NCBI GenBank assembly: GCA_037178675.1
Contig: JAYMGJ010000043.1
Location: forward strand, 1 to 54,555
DNA: 54,555 nt
From: Scleroderma bovista
Taxonomy: Eukaryota > Basidiomycota > Agaricomycetes > Boletales > Sclerodermataceae
Direction of reading: 5' to 3'
The translations under genes were made by a program, and so were the position numbers. Of this stretch, positions 1 through 10,540 are shown piece by piece. Within the stretch, counting starts at the first letter, position 1, and each line of letters opens with the position of its first letter. The notes below the pieces were generated by a model, which did no database searches, was not told the DNA's origin, and saw only the letters and a program-made list of their open reading frames with translations.

Positions 1-18
1 GATCCTTGACGAGGTGAA

Positions 19-639
19 ATGAATGGGCCCCTTGACAGAGATAGGAGCACCAGCGCTCAGGGGGGTAAGGATCAGGGGACCCGCTCTCAGAGGCAGGGTT
101 CCCAGAATAGCAGAGCAAATGCAGGGGCAAACAACCCCAGTACAGCGCAGAAGTCAGGCAACGCTGCATTCTGCAAGGGAATTACTTGCTACAACTGCGG
201 GAATGAGGGACATCTCGCATCCGAGTGCTGGCACCCAAGGAAAGATAAGGGGAAGGCCCCCCAGGCACAACTGTATGCAGTGGATGTGCATGAGGACAAG
301 GTTGACACCTCAAAGGACGAAGGAATTGGGGAAGATCACCCCGCCATTGATCTCAATGATGAGAAAGCAGGTGATGACGCGCAGGAAGCGCAAGAACACA
401 GTGAGATAGAGGCGGAACACCTCGACGTGTATTCCACTATTGATGAAGAAGAGGACAATGATGAACTTGTCAGATTCCTTGGGGCGATGCACCCCATAGA
501 GGAGTTTGATGAACCCGATGACGAACATGTCGTCCAGTGTTGTTCCATGCAAGTAGAATATAATGAGGGGATTGATTCCTTAGACACCAGTACTGAATTA
601 ACCCCGGGCCCATTGGAGGTCGGGGAAAGCCCTCAATGA
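19..639 (+). pseudogene. gag C-terminal part with CCHC zinc knuckle (Ty3/gypsy 1)
   Basis: The ORF has a CCHC knuckle, CYNCGNEGHLASEC, at about residues 58-71, which in gag binds RNA during packaging. It is preceded by a Ser/Gln/Asn-rich linker and followed by a very acidic tail with runs of Glu and Asp. The N-terminal capsid part should lie before the window start. The ATG used is only the first one available; upstream sequence may be in the same frame. Confidence 0.75.
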
Positions 640-645
640 AGGCCA

Positions 646-1350
646 GTGGAGGCCAACAGCGCTGTCGCGCAGGAAGTACATTCACGTTGGACCTGGAGGG
701 CACGTTATGGCGCGATACACTGGGGGGATTGTGCAGTATGCACAGCATACATCCGCCACCTCAACAAGGTGGTGTGGAATGGCAACCCTTCAGTTGTAGT
801 TGCACTGAGTGAAATTGAGCAGCACGCTCGAGAAGAGTACGATAGGGGATGGAACGACTGTGACCAGGCACAGATGCAGTGCGACTGGGCACGAACATGC
901 AACACGCACAAGGGGCACACAATGTCCCCTCAACCATTGGCTGACATTGGTGAAGCGGTACCTGAGCGAACTAGGCCCGTGAATGTAGGGGTACAGGCCC
1001 CTGAGCCTGTAGATGACATTGCAAGGGCAGTTAGTCCCCCGGCGATGATTGCTGATGGTGAAGAGCATGACAACCTGCTCGAGAGCGAACTGCATCGCAT
1101 GGTGGCAGGCATGGGAATTCGCGGCTTAGCGATGGAATCCCCTGTGCCTGCTCCAGTGAGTTCTGTGGGGGACATGCGCCCCCAAGTATTGACAGAAACA
1201 AGCATATTACATTACGAGGATGACACACTCGTCATAGTACACGGAAATGGTCGAGAGACCATGATCTCTTCAGGAGCATGGAATGGGGACAGGGCCCCGG
1301 CAAGGATTGACTGGCGCATGGCCGTGATGACCACTGAGCCCATGGCTTGA
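646..1350 (+). pseudogene. Linker between gag and protease of Ty3/gypsy 1
   Basis: A 234-codon open frame separates the zinc knuckle from the protease. I recognise no domain in it. It is acidic, with Trp- and Cys-containing phrases near the start, and lies in the position of the gag-protease spacer of this lineage. It is probably part of the polyprotein rather than an independent gene. Confidence 0.45.
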
Positions 1351-1365
1351 GCGTTCCAATACACA

Positions 1366-1854
1366 TTGAACATGAATAATTCGCAAGGGACAATTTTGTG
1401 CCCGATGGTTCCTGCAGGCATCCAGGCCTGCGTTACTGTCGAGGCGCTGATTCATGGGTGTCGTGCCCTCACTATGGTTGACACTGGGAGTACGGGGAAT
1501 TTCCTGAGCCCCGCATTCACCATGGTCACCTGTGTGGCTACATTCCCCCTTGAGCAACAGCTCACTTTGCAGTTGGGATGCGTGGGTAGCCGCTCGAGGA
1601 TTACCCATGGAGTGCGTGCTCAGCTATCGATCGGGGCATTTTCAGCCCAAATATACTTCAATATTGTGAATATCGATCGCTACAATTGCATCCTAGGCAT
1701 ACCATTCCTGCGGCAGAATGCCGCTGTTGTCGACTTTGGTCAACAGAAACTGCACATTGGGCGTGGAGAGATTCCCATGTTACAGGACCCCGAGGCCCCA
1801 TCTGTGAGACCATCTCGCATGCGTGTATTGGGGAACCCTCCTCAATGTGATTGA
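1366..1854 (+). pseudogene. Retroviral-type aspartic protease (Ty3/gypsy 1)
   Basis: The frame contains the active-site motif MVDTGSTGNFLS, with the catalytic Asp in DTG, then a typical beta-strand region ending in NCILGIPFLRQ, matching the ILG-type second motif of pepsin-like retroelement proteases. This enzyme would cleave the Gag-Pol polyprotein. The domain itself looks unbroken, but it is followed by a stop at 1852-1854 and a G-run before the RT segment. Confidence 0.8.
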
Positions 1855-1953
1855 CTGCCTACGCAGGCGGACCTGGCTGGCGCCCGGCCGTGCGTACGCA
1901 GGGGAGGGGGGGGGAGCGTTGGAAGAATCGACCCAGTAAACGAAGCAGAACCT

Positions 1954-2730
1954 ATGGTTACAGCGAGAAGACTTGCAGGAATTAGGGCAGTTAAGCCCAT
2001 GACTGAGGGGGATATACCTCGATTACGGAACCAGTGGTTCCAAGAATATAATGACATATTAAGTGGGATGATCCCAAAGTTACCACCCTTGCGGGAGGTG
2101 AACCACAGGATACCACTTTTAGACGAGGGCAAACAGTACTCGTACCATCTGCCCAGGTGTCCAGACACACTGAAACAACAGTTGTCGGAAAAGATATGAA
2201 CGTATACTGACGCTGGATGGTGGGAAATGAAGAGTGTCCTGCAGGCCACCCCAATGCTATGCATCCCGAAGAAAACTGGCAAGCTACGAACGGTCGTAGA
2301 TTGCCGGAAGAGGAATGACAATACTGTCAAGGACGTCACTCCCTTCCCTGATCAGGATCAGATCCGGATGGATGTAGCACGAGCGAAATACCACTCAAAG
2401 ATAGACCTATCCAACACGTATGAACAGGTGAGGATAGAGCCTCAGGATGTGTGGAAGACCGCATTCTCCACGATTTACGGGACCTTCCTCAGTCAGGTCA
2501 TGCAACAAGGGGACTGCAACGCCCCAGCGACGTTCCAACGTCTGATGACAGTTATATTCCGTGACCATCTGGGTCATTTCGTCTACGCTTATCTCGACGA
2601 TTTATTCGTCTATAGTGAGACAATCGAGGAGCATGATCGTCACCGACCACAAGGCATTGGGATACCTCAAGACACAGTGAAAGCTGTCCAGCAGACAGGT
2701 ATGATGGCTGGATTATATGTCCAGATTTGA
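1954..2730 (+). pseudogene. Reverse transcriptase, 5' part (Ty3/gypsy 1)
   Basis: Codons from 1954 and from 2227 share one frame, separated by a TGA at 2197-2199 where Arg would fit (KI-stop-TYTDAGWW). The RT fingers and palm follow: LRTVVDCRKRN, KIDLSNTYEQVRI, QGDCNAPATFQ and the catalytic box AYLDDLFVYS. Just after SETIEEH (about 2636) the sequence jumps to RNase H in another frame, so the thumb and connection are missing. It cannot give active RT. Confidence 0.85.
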
Positions 2731-3490
2731 TGCAACAATTGTCTACATCAAGGGTACGGAGAACAAAGTAGCAGACTGTCTGTCCAGGTATTACGAGGAT
2801 GGAGGTGGAGAATGTGCCTCCAACGAAGATATAGACTGGGCAAATGCTGACATTCGCCTGGACCCAGAAGGGGACGATCTTCCCCATGATCGGTGGCAGG
2901 AACTGTGCCTTAACATGATAAGGGAAGTGGGGGGTGAACCCACGATGAAGAACAGGAGGATGACTGAGCAGAAGGAAGTTCGTAGGATGGAAGCAGAAGA
3001 GATGGCGACCAATGCTGAGATGAGTAAGGGAGATGATCTCTCCGAAAGTTTGGGAGACGATCCCAGCCTACTTGAATCTGCGGGTAGCTCACCTGACCTA
3101 CCAAACCATATATGAGTGCAGCCGGGGCTCGAAGGCGCTATAAGCGTGGGATACAAGAATGACAGTGTGCTGTCCAAAGTGCTTGAAGAGCCCGAACATT
3201 TCGCAATGTTCAGGGTGAGGGACGACTTCATATATACAGATAACAGAGGAGGGGAAGAAGTCCTCTGCGTACCTCATGCTGAATATGAAGGTGACACTAT
3301 AATTGCCATGATTATCGCACAAGCACATCAAATATTAGGGCATCTGGGGGCCCAGAGAACAGCGGACTATGTCTGCAGATGGTATTGGTGACCAAAACTA
3401 GACTGAGAGATTGACAAGTACTGTCGGTCATGTGCCATATGTCAGGCCACGAAGACCGACAACCAGAGGCCAAAAGGCCTCCTACACAGC
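2640..3490 (+). pseudogene. RNase H C-terminal remnant and integrase zinc-binding region (Ty3/gypsy 1)
   Basis: From about 2640 a different frame reads VTDHKALGYLKTQ, a stop, then KLSSRQ and, from 2717, ATIVYIKGTENKVADCLSRYY, which is the conserved end of Ty3/gypsy RNase H. An acidic linker follows. Codons 3116-3391 contain the first half of the integrase HHCC domain (AHQILGHLGAQRTADYVCRWYW). After the TGA at 3389-3391 the Cys pair CRSCAICQ can be read in the same region. Most of the RNase H domain is absent. Confidence 0.75.
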
Positions 3491-4384
3491 ATGCCCATAC
3501 CAACTAGGCCCTGGGGGTCAATTGCAATGGACTTTGTAGGTCCATTTCCCCCAAGCAAAGGGTTTGACTATATGTGGGTCGTGCTGTGTAGACTCACGTC
3601 AATGGTCCACCTGGTGCCGGTCAATATGACTGTTAGAGCTTCACAGCTTGCGTGTGTGTACGTGAAGGAAGTTGTGCGGTTGCACAGATTACCAGAGACA
3701 ATTGTCTCAGATAGGGACGCAAAGTTCACGTTGGCATTCTGGAGGGAGACCCACAGAATGCTAGGAGCGAAGCTCCTGATGTCCACGGCATTTCATCCAC
3801 AGACGGACGGAGCATCCAAGCATGCAATACGCACGGTCACACAAATCATACGTACGATGGTCCGACCAGACCAGAAGGACTGGGTAACAAAGATACCCAT
3901 GACTGAATTTGCAATTAACTCGAGCATAAGTAGCTCTACGGGTTTTGCACCCTTCGAACTCAATTATGGGCACATGCCCAGGATGATGGAACACATGGGT
4001 GAGGGGAGACCCTCAGAGGCACTGGGGGTGAAGGCGTTCATGCATCAAGCATTAGAGAACCTAGCGATGGCCCATGATGCCATCATCGAGAGCAGAGTTT
4101 CTCAGACGTATCATGCAAACAAGCGGAAGGGTGTGCCACCCAGGTTTGAGGTTGGGGACCTTGTATACTTATTGACTCAGAATCTGAACATGCCCAAGGG
4201 GCGTGCAAGGAAATTGATCCCCAAATACATTGGACTGATTAAGGTCATAAGGTGGGACACCGCCAGTGATACCTACACTCTGGATTTACCTACTGAGCTT
4301 AAGGCTCGCAGAATACACTCTATGTTCCATGTCAGGGTGCTGAAGCGGCACGAGCCCAACAACGACGCGCTGTTCCCAAAATGA
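3491..4384 (+). pseudogene. Integrase catalytic core (Ty3/gypsy 1), catalytic Glu replaced
   Basis: The core contains the first Asp in AMDFVGPFPPSKG and the second in IVSDRDAKF. The expected third motif PQTDG-x-x-E reads PQTDGASKHA, so the catalytic Glu is Lys and the neighbouring Arg is His; both changes are G-to-A on this strand. The C-terminal part continues through FELNYGHMPRM and the GDLVYL box to LKARRIHSMFHVRVL. The catalytic substitution alone should stop DNA joining. Confidence 0.85.
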
Positions 4385-4405
4385 GATGCGCAAGCATTCT
4401 ATGAC

Positions 4406-4684
4406 GTGGGGAATGATGAGGAGATTGAATGGGTAGTCAATGAGGTATTAGCCCATAGGTGGGCCGACAACAAGGTAGAGTTCCTTGTTAAATGGAACTT
4501 GGGTGACACCACATGGGAGCCATACGCCCACTGTAGGGATCTTGAGGGGGGAGTAACCCCCAGGGGACGAGATGGAACCGTTGAGGAAGAAACATTGATG
4601 CTACTAACAACAAAAAATGAAAATAAACCAAAACAAGACCAAAGAGTGACAAACACCAAGTTAAAAGCTAATCGGAGTAGATAG
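4406..4684 (+). pseudogene. Chromodomain at the end of Ty3/gypsy 1 integrase
   Basis: The reading EWVVNEVLAHRW followed by VEFLVKWNLGDTTWEP has the spacing of a chromodomain (E-x2-V, the LVKW strand, the TWEP helix start). In chromoviruses this domain targets integration to modified histones. It follows the integrase after a TGA at 4382-4384 in a shifted frame, so integrase and chromodomain are no longer fused. Confidence 0.8.
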
Positions 4685-4822
4685 TTCCTTTCCACGTGGT
4701 AGTCGATCATTTTCCTTTTTTATTCATTCATCTCGGACTTTGAATTTCGTAATTTATGTTCCACCTCGCATTTTACGCTCTTTCTCTCTTACTTTCATCT
4801 TCTCATTTCATCACTGCTCATC

Positions 4823-5506
4823 ATGTCTTCACCATCCCGCCCCTCCTCTCCACCGTCGTTGCCTGAGCCTTGGCACAGGCACGATAAAAAGCACTCTCAT
4901 GCACACCATGAGCGTGAACGCTCGATGTCCCCTTCGGCTCGTGACTGTCGTTGCAGGGAGAAGCGGTGGCGGTTGCCATCGCCTAGCCCTACTCCCTCAA
5001 CTTGTGAGAGTCATAAACATTGGCAGTCGCACTCTCACGGGCATGGCTGCCCTTCTGACAGTCTCTGGGGTGCTCACCCTGATCACCCCTTCATATGCCA
5101 CCACATGCGCACATGTAATGTGTGTGACACATACAGTGAGCATCTCGTGCTCGCGTCGTTTCATCGCAGCAAGGACTTCCTTGACACGCGATTGGACTTG
5201 GCGGACGGCCTGGCCCGTACGCTGGGGCATCGCCCCATTAGCTCGCTGGAGTGTTGGCTCCAAGACACAGACGAGCGAAACGAGCGCCTTCGTGAGGAGA
5301 ACGAGGTCTTGCAGGCATGGCTCACGTCCTTGGGGGCTTCCCAACAAGCCCCTCCTCAGCCTTTGGGCGCAGGGCCCTCCTCCACCCGTGACGTCCCCAC
5401 TGAAACGTTGAGGGGGGGAGGACTCGGGGCACTGCGCCCCAAGATTCATCAACGTCTCACTGGGGTGACAGGCCCCATTACCCAACTCCCGTCACTCCTG
5501 TCCTGA
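4823..5506 (+). CDS. Unrecognised ORF, probably the N-terminal part of the following copia-type frame
   Basis: The 227-codon ORF starts after a pyrimidine-rich leader. It begins with a Ser/Pro/His-rich stretch. It then has a Cys/His patch (HHMRTCNVCDTYSEH, residues about 93-107), and a leucine/glutamate segment around 150-170 (DERNERLREENEVLQAWL) that looks like a short coiled coil. I do not recognise the family. A run of seven G at about 5411-5417 separates it from an open frame that continues without a stop into the RT ORF at 5575. One frameshift there would join them, so it may be a gag-like N-terminus rather than a separate gene. Confidence 0.5.
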   Translation: MSSPSRPSSPPSLPEPWHRHDKKHSHAHHERERSMSPSARDCRCREKRWRLPSPSPTPSTCESHKHWQSHSHGHGCPSDSLWGAHPDHPFICHHMRTCNVCDTYSEHLVLASFHRSKDFLDTRLDLADGLARTLGHRPISSLECWLQDTDERNERLREENEVLQAWLTSLGASQQAPPQPLGAGPSSTRDVPTETLRGGGLGALRPKIHQRLTGVTGPITQLPSLLS

Positions 5507-5574
5507 GGGATCTCTCCCTCACCACGGTCGCTCTGGCTCCCCATGAGCCAACACGTATTGAGGACAGCACTCAT

Positions 5575-7677
5575 ATGGATGTCGATCCTCAACAATCTGC
5601 CCTCGCTGAGAGGATCACCACTGTTGAGAGAACTCTCGACAATGCTGAGGGACAGTTGTTCCAAAGCTTCACCGGGGCACCTGTTCCATCCGATTGCACT
5701 GGATCGTCTCCAGATGGCGTTTTGAGCCACCAAATCGCGAGGATTGAAGTTCCTGTCAAACGGCAGGTTAGTAAGGGTCAACAGCACGCCAAACAGCGAG
5801 AACGTACCTTCGACGGACATTCGAGCCATCCGCCCACTCCACCATCGCCGTATCCAGTCCCAATCCCCACTCCAGCTGTGAGGCGCTCTTCCCGCGCTCG
5901 CAGAGCGCCGATCTGCGATGATGACTCGCGTTTCTTCGTCAATGCCTACGAGAGGACTACCCTGCAAGAGGAGATTCAACTTAACGATGAAGGGACGGAT
6001 GACTTACCACATCGCATTGGGGGTCTCGACGAAGGAGGAGAGACAGAGGCATGCACAGATATGGTGGACTGTGACGAGTCACACCATGATGTGCTCATGC
6101 AAAGTGCTCGCTGCGCTGCCACCGCAACACCTCTAGACAGTGAACCACTCACCTACAGTGACGCTGTCGGTCGTCCAGACGCCAACCTATGGCTGGGAGC
6201 AATGGCGATTGAACTGAATACGTTCAAGGAGATCGGCCTGTACCAGGAAGTCGAAGCACCGCCCGATCGCAAGATAATTGATTCAAAATGGGTTTTTAAA
6301 ATCAAGCGCGGGCCAAATGGTGAAATCAACAAGTACAAGGCTCGTCTCGTCGCGAAGGGGTACACGCAAATCAAAGGGCTTGATTATATGGACACGTTTG
6401 CTCCCATTACGAAGTTCACAACCATTCGCTCACTTCTTGCACTTGCAGCTCAACATGATCTTGAAGTCCATCAAATAGATGTCAAAGCGGCTTTCCTCAA
6501 TGGCAAATTGGACGAGGAGATTTATCTCTGTCCACCGCCTGGTTTCCGCAATGACCCAAAGGTCGTCTGGCGTCTGCTCTGCGCCCTTTATGGTTTGAAA
6601 CAAGCTTCGAAAGAATGGTATGACACGCTGTGAAAAATGTTCGAGTCCCTTGGATTCATGCGCAGCGAAGCCGACCACAGTCTATTCTACAAGGACGAGG
6701 ACGGCGATCTACTGATCGTCGCCATCTATGTGGATGATAAACTGATTTTTTCAAAGAATCTTGACACCATCAAACACCTCAAATTGCAGCTGTCCGAACA
6801 TTTTGAAATAATGGATTTGGGTGAAGCCCGCTGGATCCTAGGTATGGAGGTCGTTCGTGACTGCCAACAAGGGATCATTTCTCTGTCCCAATGCTGCTAC
6901 ATTGAGACGATCCTAGATCGTTTTGGCTTAAAGGATGGACGATCTGTCTCCACCCCACTTGAGACCAACGCAAAGCTCGTCAAAATTGATGTCCCTGAAG
7001 TCGATGCGAAGACGTATCAAAGCGCACTCGGTGGACTCATGTACGCCATGCTGGCGATGCGTCCAGACCTGGCATATGCAGTGGGTGCGTTGAGCAAACA
7101 TGTAGCTTGCCCTGGACAGGCGCATTTTGCAGCTTTAAAACGAGTTTACCGCTACCTACGTGGCATGACAGACACCCGTCTCATTTACAGGAAGACATCG
7201 GAAATGTCCCTACTGGGCTATGTTGACGCAGACTGGGCTGGCGATGTCAATGACCGCCGCTCAATTTCTGGCTACACTTTTGTTACAGCTGGAGCTGCTA
7301 TCAGCTGGTCATCGAAGAAGCAACCATCCGTTGCTCTCTCGAGCATGGAAGCTGAGTATATGGCTGCTGCCACCGCCGCAAAGGAAGCCACCTGGCTAAA
7401 ATTATTATTTTCGGAGATCGAGCCGTCACTCTCGTGCACGCCCATCAAGCTATTAATTGACAATCAGTTGGTGATGTCTCTTGCCAAGAATGCCACTTTC
7501 CATGATCGGACGAAGCACATTGCAATTCGTCATCATTACATCAGGGAGAAGGTAGACGAGGGAGAAATCATTCTGGAGTACCTTCCAACTGTGGAACAGG
7601 TTGCTGATGTACTCACGAAACCTCTCAGTCGAGAGAAACACATTCGTTTTATAGAAGGTATGGGTTTGATTATTTGA
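5575..7677 (+). pseudogene. Ty1/copia reverse transcriptase-RNase H with one internal stop
   Basis: After a Pro/Arg-rich linker comes the copia RT: DSKWVFKIKRGPNGEINKYK, ARLVAKGYTQIKGLDYMDTF, VHQIDVKAAFLNGKLDEEIY, ALYGLKQASKEWYD and the catalytic box AIYVDDKLIF. It ends with RNase H (YVDADWAGDVNDRRSISGY, SSMEAEYMAA and the DNQLVMSLAKN region). Codons before and after the TGA at 6631-6633 are in the same frame, and Trp (TGG) is expected there. No copia protease or integrase lies upstream. Apart from the TGA this 700-codon frame is open, so it decayed fairly recently. Confidence 0.88.
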
Positions 7678-7701
7678 AAGGACTATCTCGTCAAGTGGGT
7701 G

Positions 7702-8016
7702 TGTTGAAATTCCCGGTCCTTACAGTACCATTTTTTCCTTTATACTTAGTATGGACACGCCGAGCATTCCTTACATAATCACGGTCATTCTTTATAGGAT
7801 GTTTTCTTTCGTTTCGTACCTCAGTCTCTGTTTGCACAGAAGTACTAAGGTAAGGCTACTCTACACACTCATTTACTATGATACTGACCTATGTAGTCAT
7901 TTGTGACTCTTGTCTAGGTTAGTTAAATGAAGTCTCTGTTTGCACAGAAGTACTGAGTCATTTGTGACTCTTGTCTAGTGTCGAGCTGCACCAGTTCACC
8001 TCACAAAAGGTATCTG
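7702..8016 (+). repeat. Probable 3' LTR of the copia-type element, truncated
   Basis: The RT-RNase H stop is followed by the purine-rich TCAAGTGGGTG and then TGTTGAAATTCCC, which is the usual position and start of a copia 3' LTR. Two short motifs occur twice inside it: GTCTCTGTTTGCACAGAAGTACT near 7826 and 7931, and GTCATTTGTGACTCTTGTCTAG near 7899 and 7957. The right end is unclear because the sequence just before 8040 matches a different LTR (see 8017-8050). No 5' LTR partner was found. Confidence 0.55.
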
Positions 8017-8050
8017 CTGAGTAAACATGGAATCCTCACACTCCCCCCTT
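8017..8050 (-). repeat. LTR terminus plus polypurine tract of another minus-sense LTR element
   Basis: Bases ending at 8040 (GAGTAAACATGGAATCCTCACA) recur exactly at the end of the LTR-like block at 48372-48743. On the minus strand this reads as an LTR starting TGTGAGGATTCC, preceded by AAGGGGGGAG (8041-8050), a polypurine tract. It marks the 3' LTR start of a minus-sense retroelement that is otherwise almost lost here. Confidence 0.45.
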
Positions 8051-8324
8051 CAAGGCAGGCACTGCCTTTTCCACATGGCCTGCATCATGGTCTATGTGTG
8101 GTTGATGGCCTTGCCCTTGTCCTCAATTGGCTTGTGTTGAAGTCACACGTGCACCCGGCGTAAACTGCCAATGAAGTGTGCACAAGACTGCGACCCATAG
8201 TATTAGAGTAGACTTAGTAATAGTCCTCTTTAGAGTAGATGTTACATGTCACATGTCACAGTCACACGTCACACTATTTGTTGTATATAAACAGTGTTCA
8301 TCGCTTATATAATATAACAGCTCT
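8051..8324. other. Unassigned interval with a TATA-like box
   Basis: No gene is visible. The stretch holds overlapping GTCACA(C/T) repeats at about 8240-8275 and a TATATAAA box at about 8284-8291, resembling the promoter part of an LTR. The left TA duplication of the Tc1-type element follows at 8325-8326. Confidence 0.3.
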
Positions 8325-8326
8325 TA

Positions 8327-8405
8327 CAGCTGTTCCCAAGTATAATGAGATTGCGTGTGTTTGTTCAAGTCGCGAGTTGCATGCTTCCAAATTGGGAACA
8401 GCCTC
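8327..8405 (+). repeat. Left terminal inverted repeat, Tc1-type copy 1
   Basis: About 79 bp matching the reverse complement of 12523-12601 with few differences. It opens with CTGTTCCCAA and closes with TTGGGAACAG, so each repeat itself contains an inverted pair of the same 10-mer, a likely two-site transposase binding arrangement (inference). Confidence 0.85.
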
Positions 8406-8480
8406 TGCAGTGCCCTCACCCCTGGCCTTACTGTGCATCGTCATCACCCCCGCCGCCCCATGAAGCATTATGGATGCTTC

Positions 8481-8864
8481 TGAGACAACCCTAAGGGGAA
8501 AACCCAAAGAACTACCACACAAAGGACTCTGAGGAGGGAAAGGATGCAAGCGTCTTAGAGCAAAGACCCAAAGAGAGCTCAAATGGAGAGCCTCTGGGTG
8601 CTGGATTGCAATGGTATATATACTATACTACACGTGTCCTGTGTGAGGCTATCCATGAGGCTGTATGCTGTACGAGGCAGTGAACACAGCTGCCATCCTG
8701 TGGTAAGGCTATGTTAATGACATCAAGGAATACAGCATGTACAGCACGAGGCTGTAGTCTAGACAGGCCTACAGATAAGATGCACTAGATAAGATACTAC
8801 GCTACGATAAGATAAGATGTCATCTAATCACAGATTAGATAAGATAAAAAGTTAGACTGTTACA
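8481..8864. mobile_element. Solo LTR with 5-bp target duplication GCTTC
   Basis: The 384-bp insertion starts TGAGACAACC, ends GACTGTTACA and is flanked by GCTTC at 8476-8480 and 8865-8869. It interrupts exon 1 of the passenger gene. It is a diverged relative of the 371-bp LTRs at 40006-40376 and 45964-46334; shared blocks include CCTCTGGGTGCTGGATTG, the TATATATACTA box and the AGATTAGATAAGATAAAAAG end. Confidence 0.92.
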
Positions 8865-9859
8865 GCTTCAAACGACTCTGATTCTGTTGAAGGTGTCACA
8901 CTTGTGGAAGAAAAGGACAATACTGGTTGCGAGAGCCATGACGAATTCCTCAGTGGTATGTACAGTTACTCAATGATGCTAGCCTATGATCATGCTACAC
9001 TCACACCTGATAGTGACCGAAGAAATGCAGCGGTATACCTTCATAGATGACACATATATCCCAGAGGACTGTTCTGTGCTGTCCACACCTATCGCTAGCC
9101 CTGTCAAACCCTCACCAAAGCAGGGAAGAAGGGGCCACAAGCGTAAGCAGTCTGAAAACGAATCCCTGTCTTCTCAGGTACCCATGACTACAAAGAAGAA
9201 GAAGAAAGGGGTGTCAAAGACAGCTGTCTTTGATATCAATAAGGATGAAGTTGCTGAGCCACCACCACAATCCATCACCACACATCTTCATCTTGAAACC
9301 ACTGTTGAAGTCCCAGGTCGGCCTGGACGAGGCAAATCAGCATCAACATCAGTTCAACTCCGGCAGTGCAACCTGTTTATTTTCACTGTAAAGGACACCT
9401 ATGACATCTTTGTTGATGCAGTTGCAGACACTGCGGATACAATGTCGTGGCATTTAGCCATGTCCCATCTGCGCTGGCACTTTGAAACGCCAGCTAATCT
9501 CCAACCAAAACTCCTGGCGAATGAAGTTGGCTATACGGCAATGATCACTGCTGTCAAGTCACATCGAAAGGACCAAGTTATCTTCCTGTACATTCCCGAG
9601 CCAGTTTCACATGAAAAGGTATGTTTGATACTGTGGATATTGTCGTGTTGACTGAGATTTTACAGCCTATGATTGATGTGTCAAGCAAGGGGAAGTACTC
9701 GACGTCCATAACTCAGGAAGCGGACGACATCTCGTCACAATCGTCCTCTCTGAAGTCTCAAATTGTGAGTGTTCTATTGAGCTGTTAGCATGTTTCTTCT
9801 GCTGAAATATGACCAGAATTGGCTGCGAAACCGTGCTGGAGGCGAGCTCCAGCAGCTTG

Positions 9860-10540
9860 CGTGAGGCCCAGTTCACTGCACCACCATCAAGTAGGTATGC
9901 ATAGCCACTTATGGCCCGATGGTGTTCCTGTGAGGCTCCATCTGCATCTGTGTACCCTTCGAGTCCCTTTTCTATGCCTCCGAAAGTGAGTGCAAGGGAT
10001 TTAGTACCAGAAAGATACCTATAGATGTGTTTCACAGCTTCCCAGTGAGGTTCTCCAGGCGCATTATTGAACTGTGTGACTGTAGAGACAGCAAATGCAA
10101 TGTCTGGACAGGTTCCTACCGCCAGGTGCATCAGCAATCTGACGGCGGCTTGATATGGAACACTTTTCATGTGTCCGATTTCTTCAGCTGATTGCGGTGA
10201 CTGGTCGCATAAGAGTTTAAGGCCTGGGTCCATAGGAACGGAGGCGGACTTGCAGTTGATGAGGTTATACTTGGCGAGGATGGCTTCAACATACGTCTGC
10301 TGTGACAACAATATTGTGCGGGCATTCTGATCACATGTCACCTTCATTCCGAGTGGCCAGCTAATAGGTCCTAAGTCGGTAATTTTGTAGTCTGATCCGA
10401 TTTCCGCCTTGAACAAACGGATGAGCTCTGGAGAGCTGCCAGTTAGCGTACAGTCATCAACATGGCTAGCTAATACTAAAATATCTTGTCCGATCTGTCC
10501 ATAGAAAATTCCCTAGTCTGCATGCACATGTTTGAGCCCG
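9860..10540 (-). mobile_element. Internal fragment of copia RT-RNase H inserted in the passenger gene
   Basis: The minus strand encodes copia RT from just before the catalytic box (LASHVDDCTLTGSS) through TDLGPISWPLGMKVT, the PDIAFAVSTVTQF block and RNase H (GYTDADGASQEHHRAISGY) to NWASR, where it stops abruptly. It has no LTR. The same 6-mer AGCTTG stands on both sides (9854-9859 and 10541-10546). It is a piece of coding sequence moved without element ends. Copy 2 shows the uninterrupted site. Confidence 0.85.

Larger units (their letters stand above)
1..4684 (+). mobile_element. Decayed Ty3/gypsy retrotransposon, 5' end outside window
   Basis: The plus strand reads in order: gag zinc knuckle, aspartic protease, reverse transcriptase, RNase H remnant, integrase and chromodomain. 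This is the order of chromodomain Ty3/gypsy elements. No LTR is visible at either side; the chromodomain end runs straight into the next element near 4685-4822. The reading frame is broken by several stops and frame changes, and a deletion removes the RT thumb and most of RNase H. The element is therefore a non-autonomous relic. The RT phrase QQGDCNAPATFQ is shared with the minus-strand element at 27130-31107 (QQGDCNAPATYQ), so the two belong to related lineages. Confidence 0.9.
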
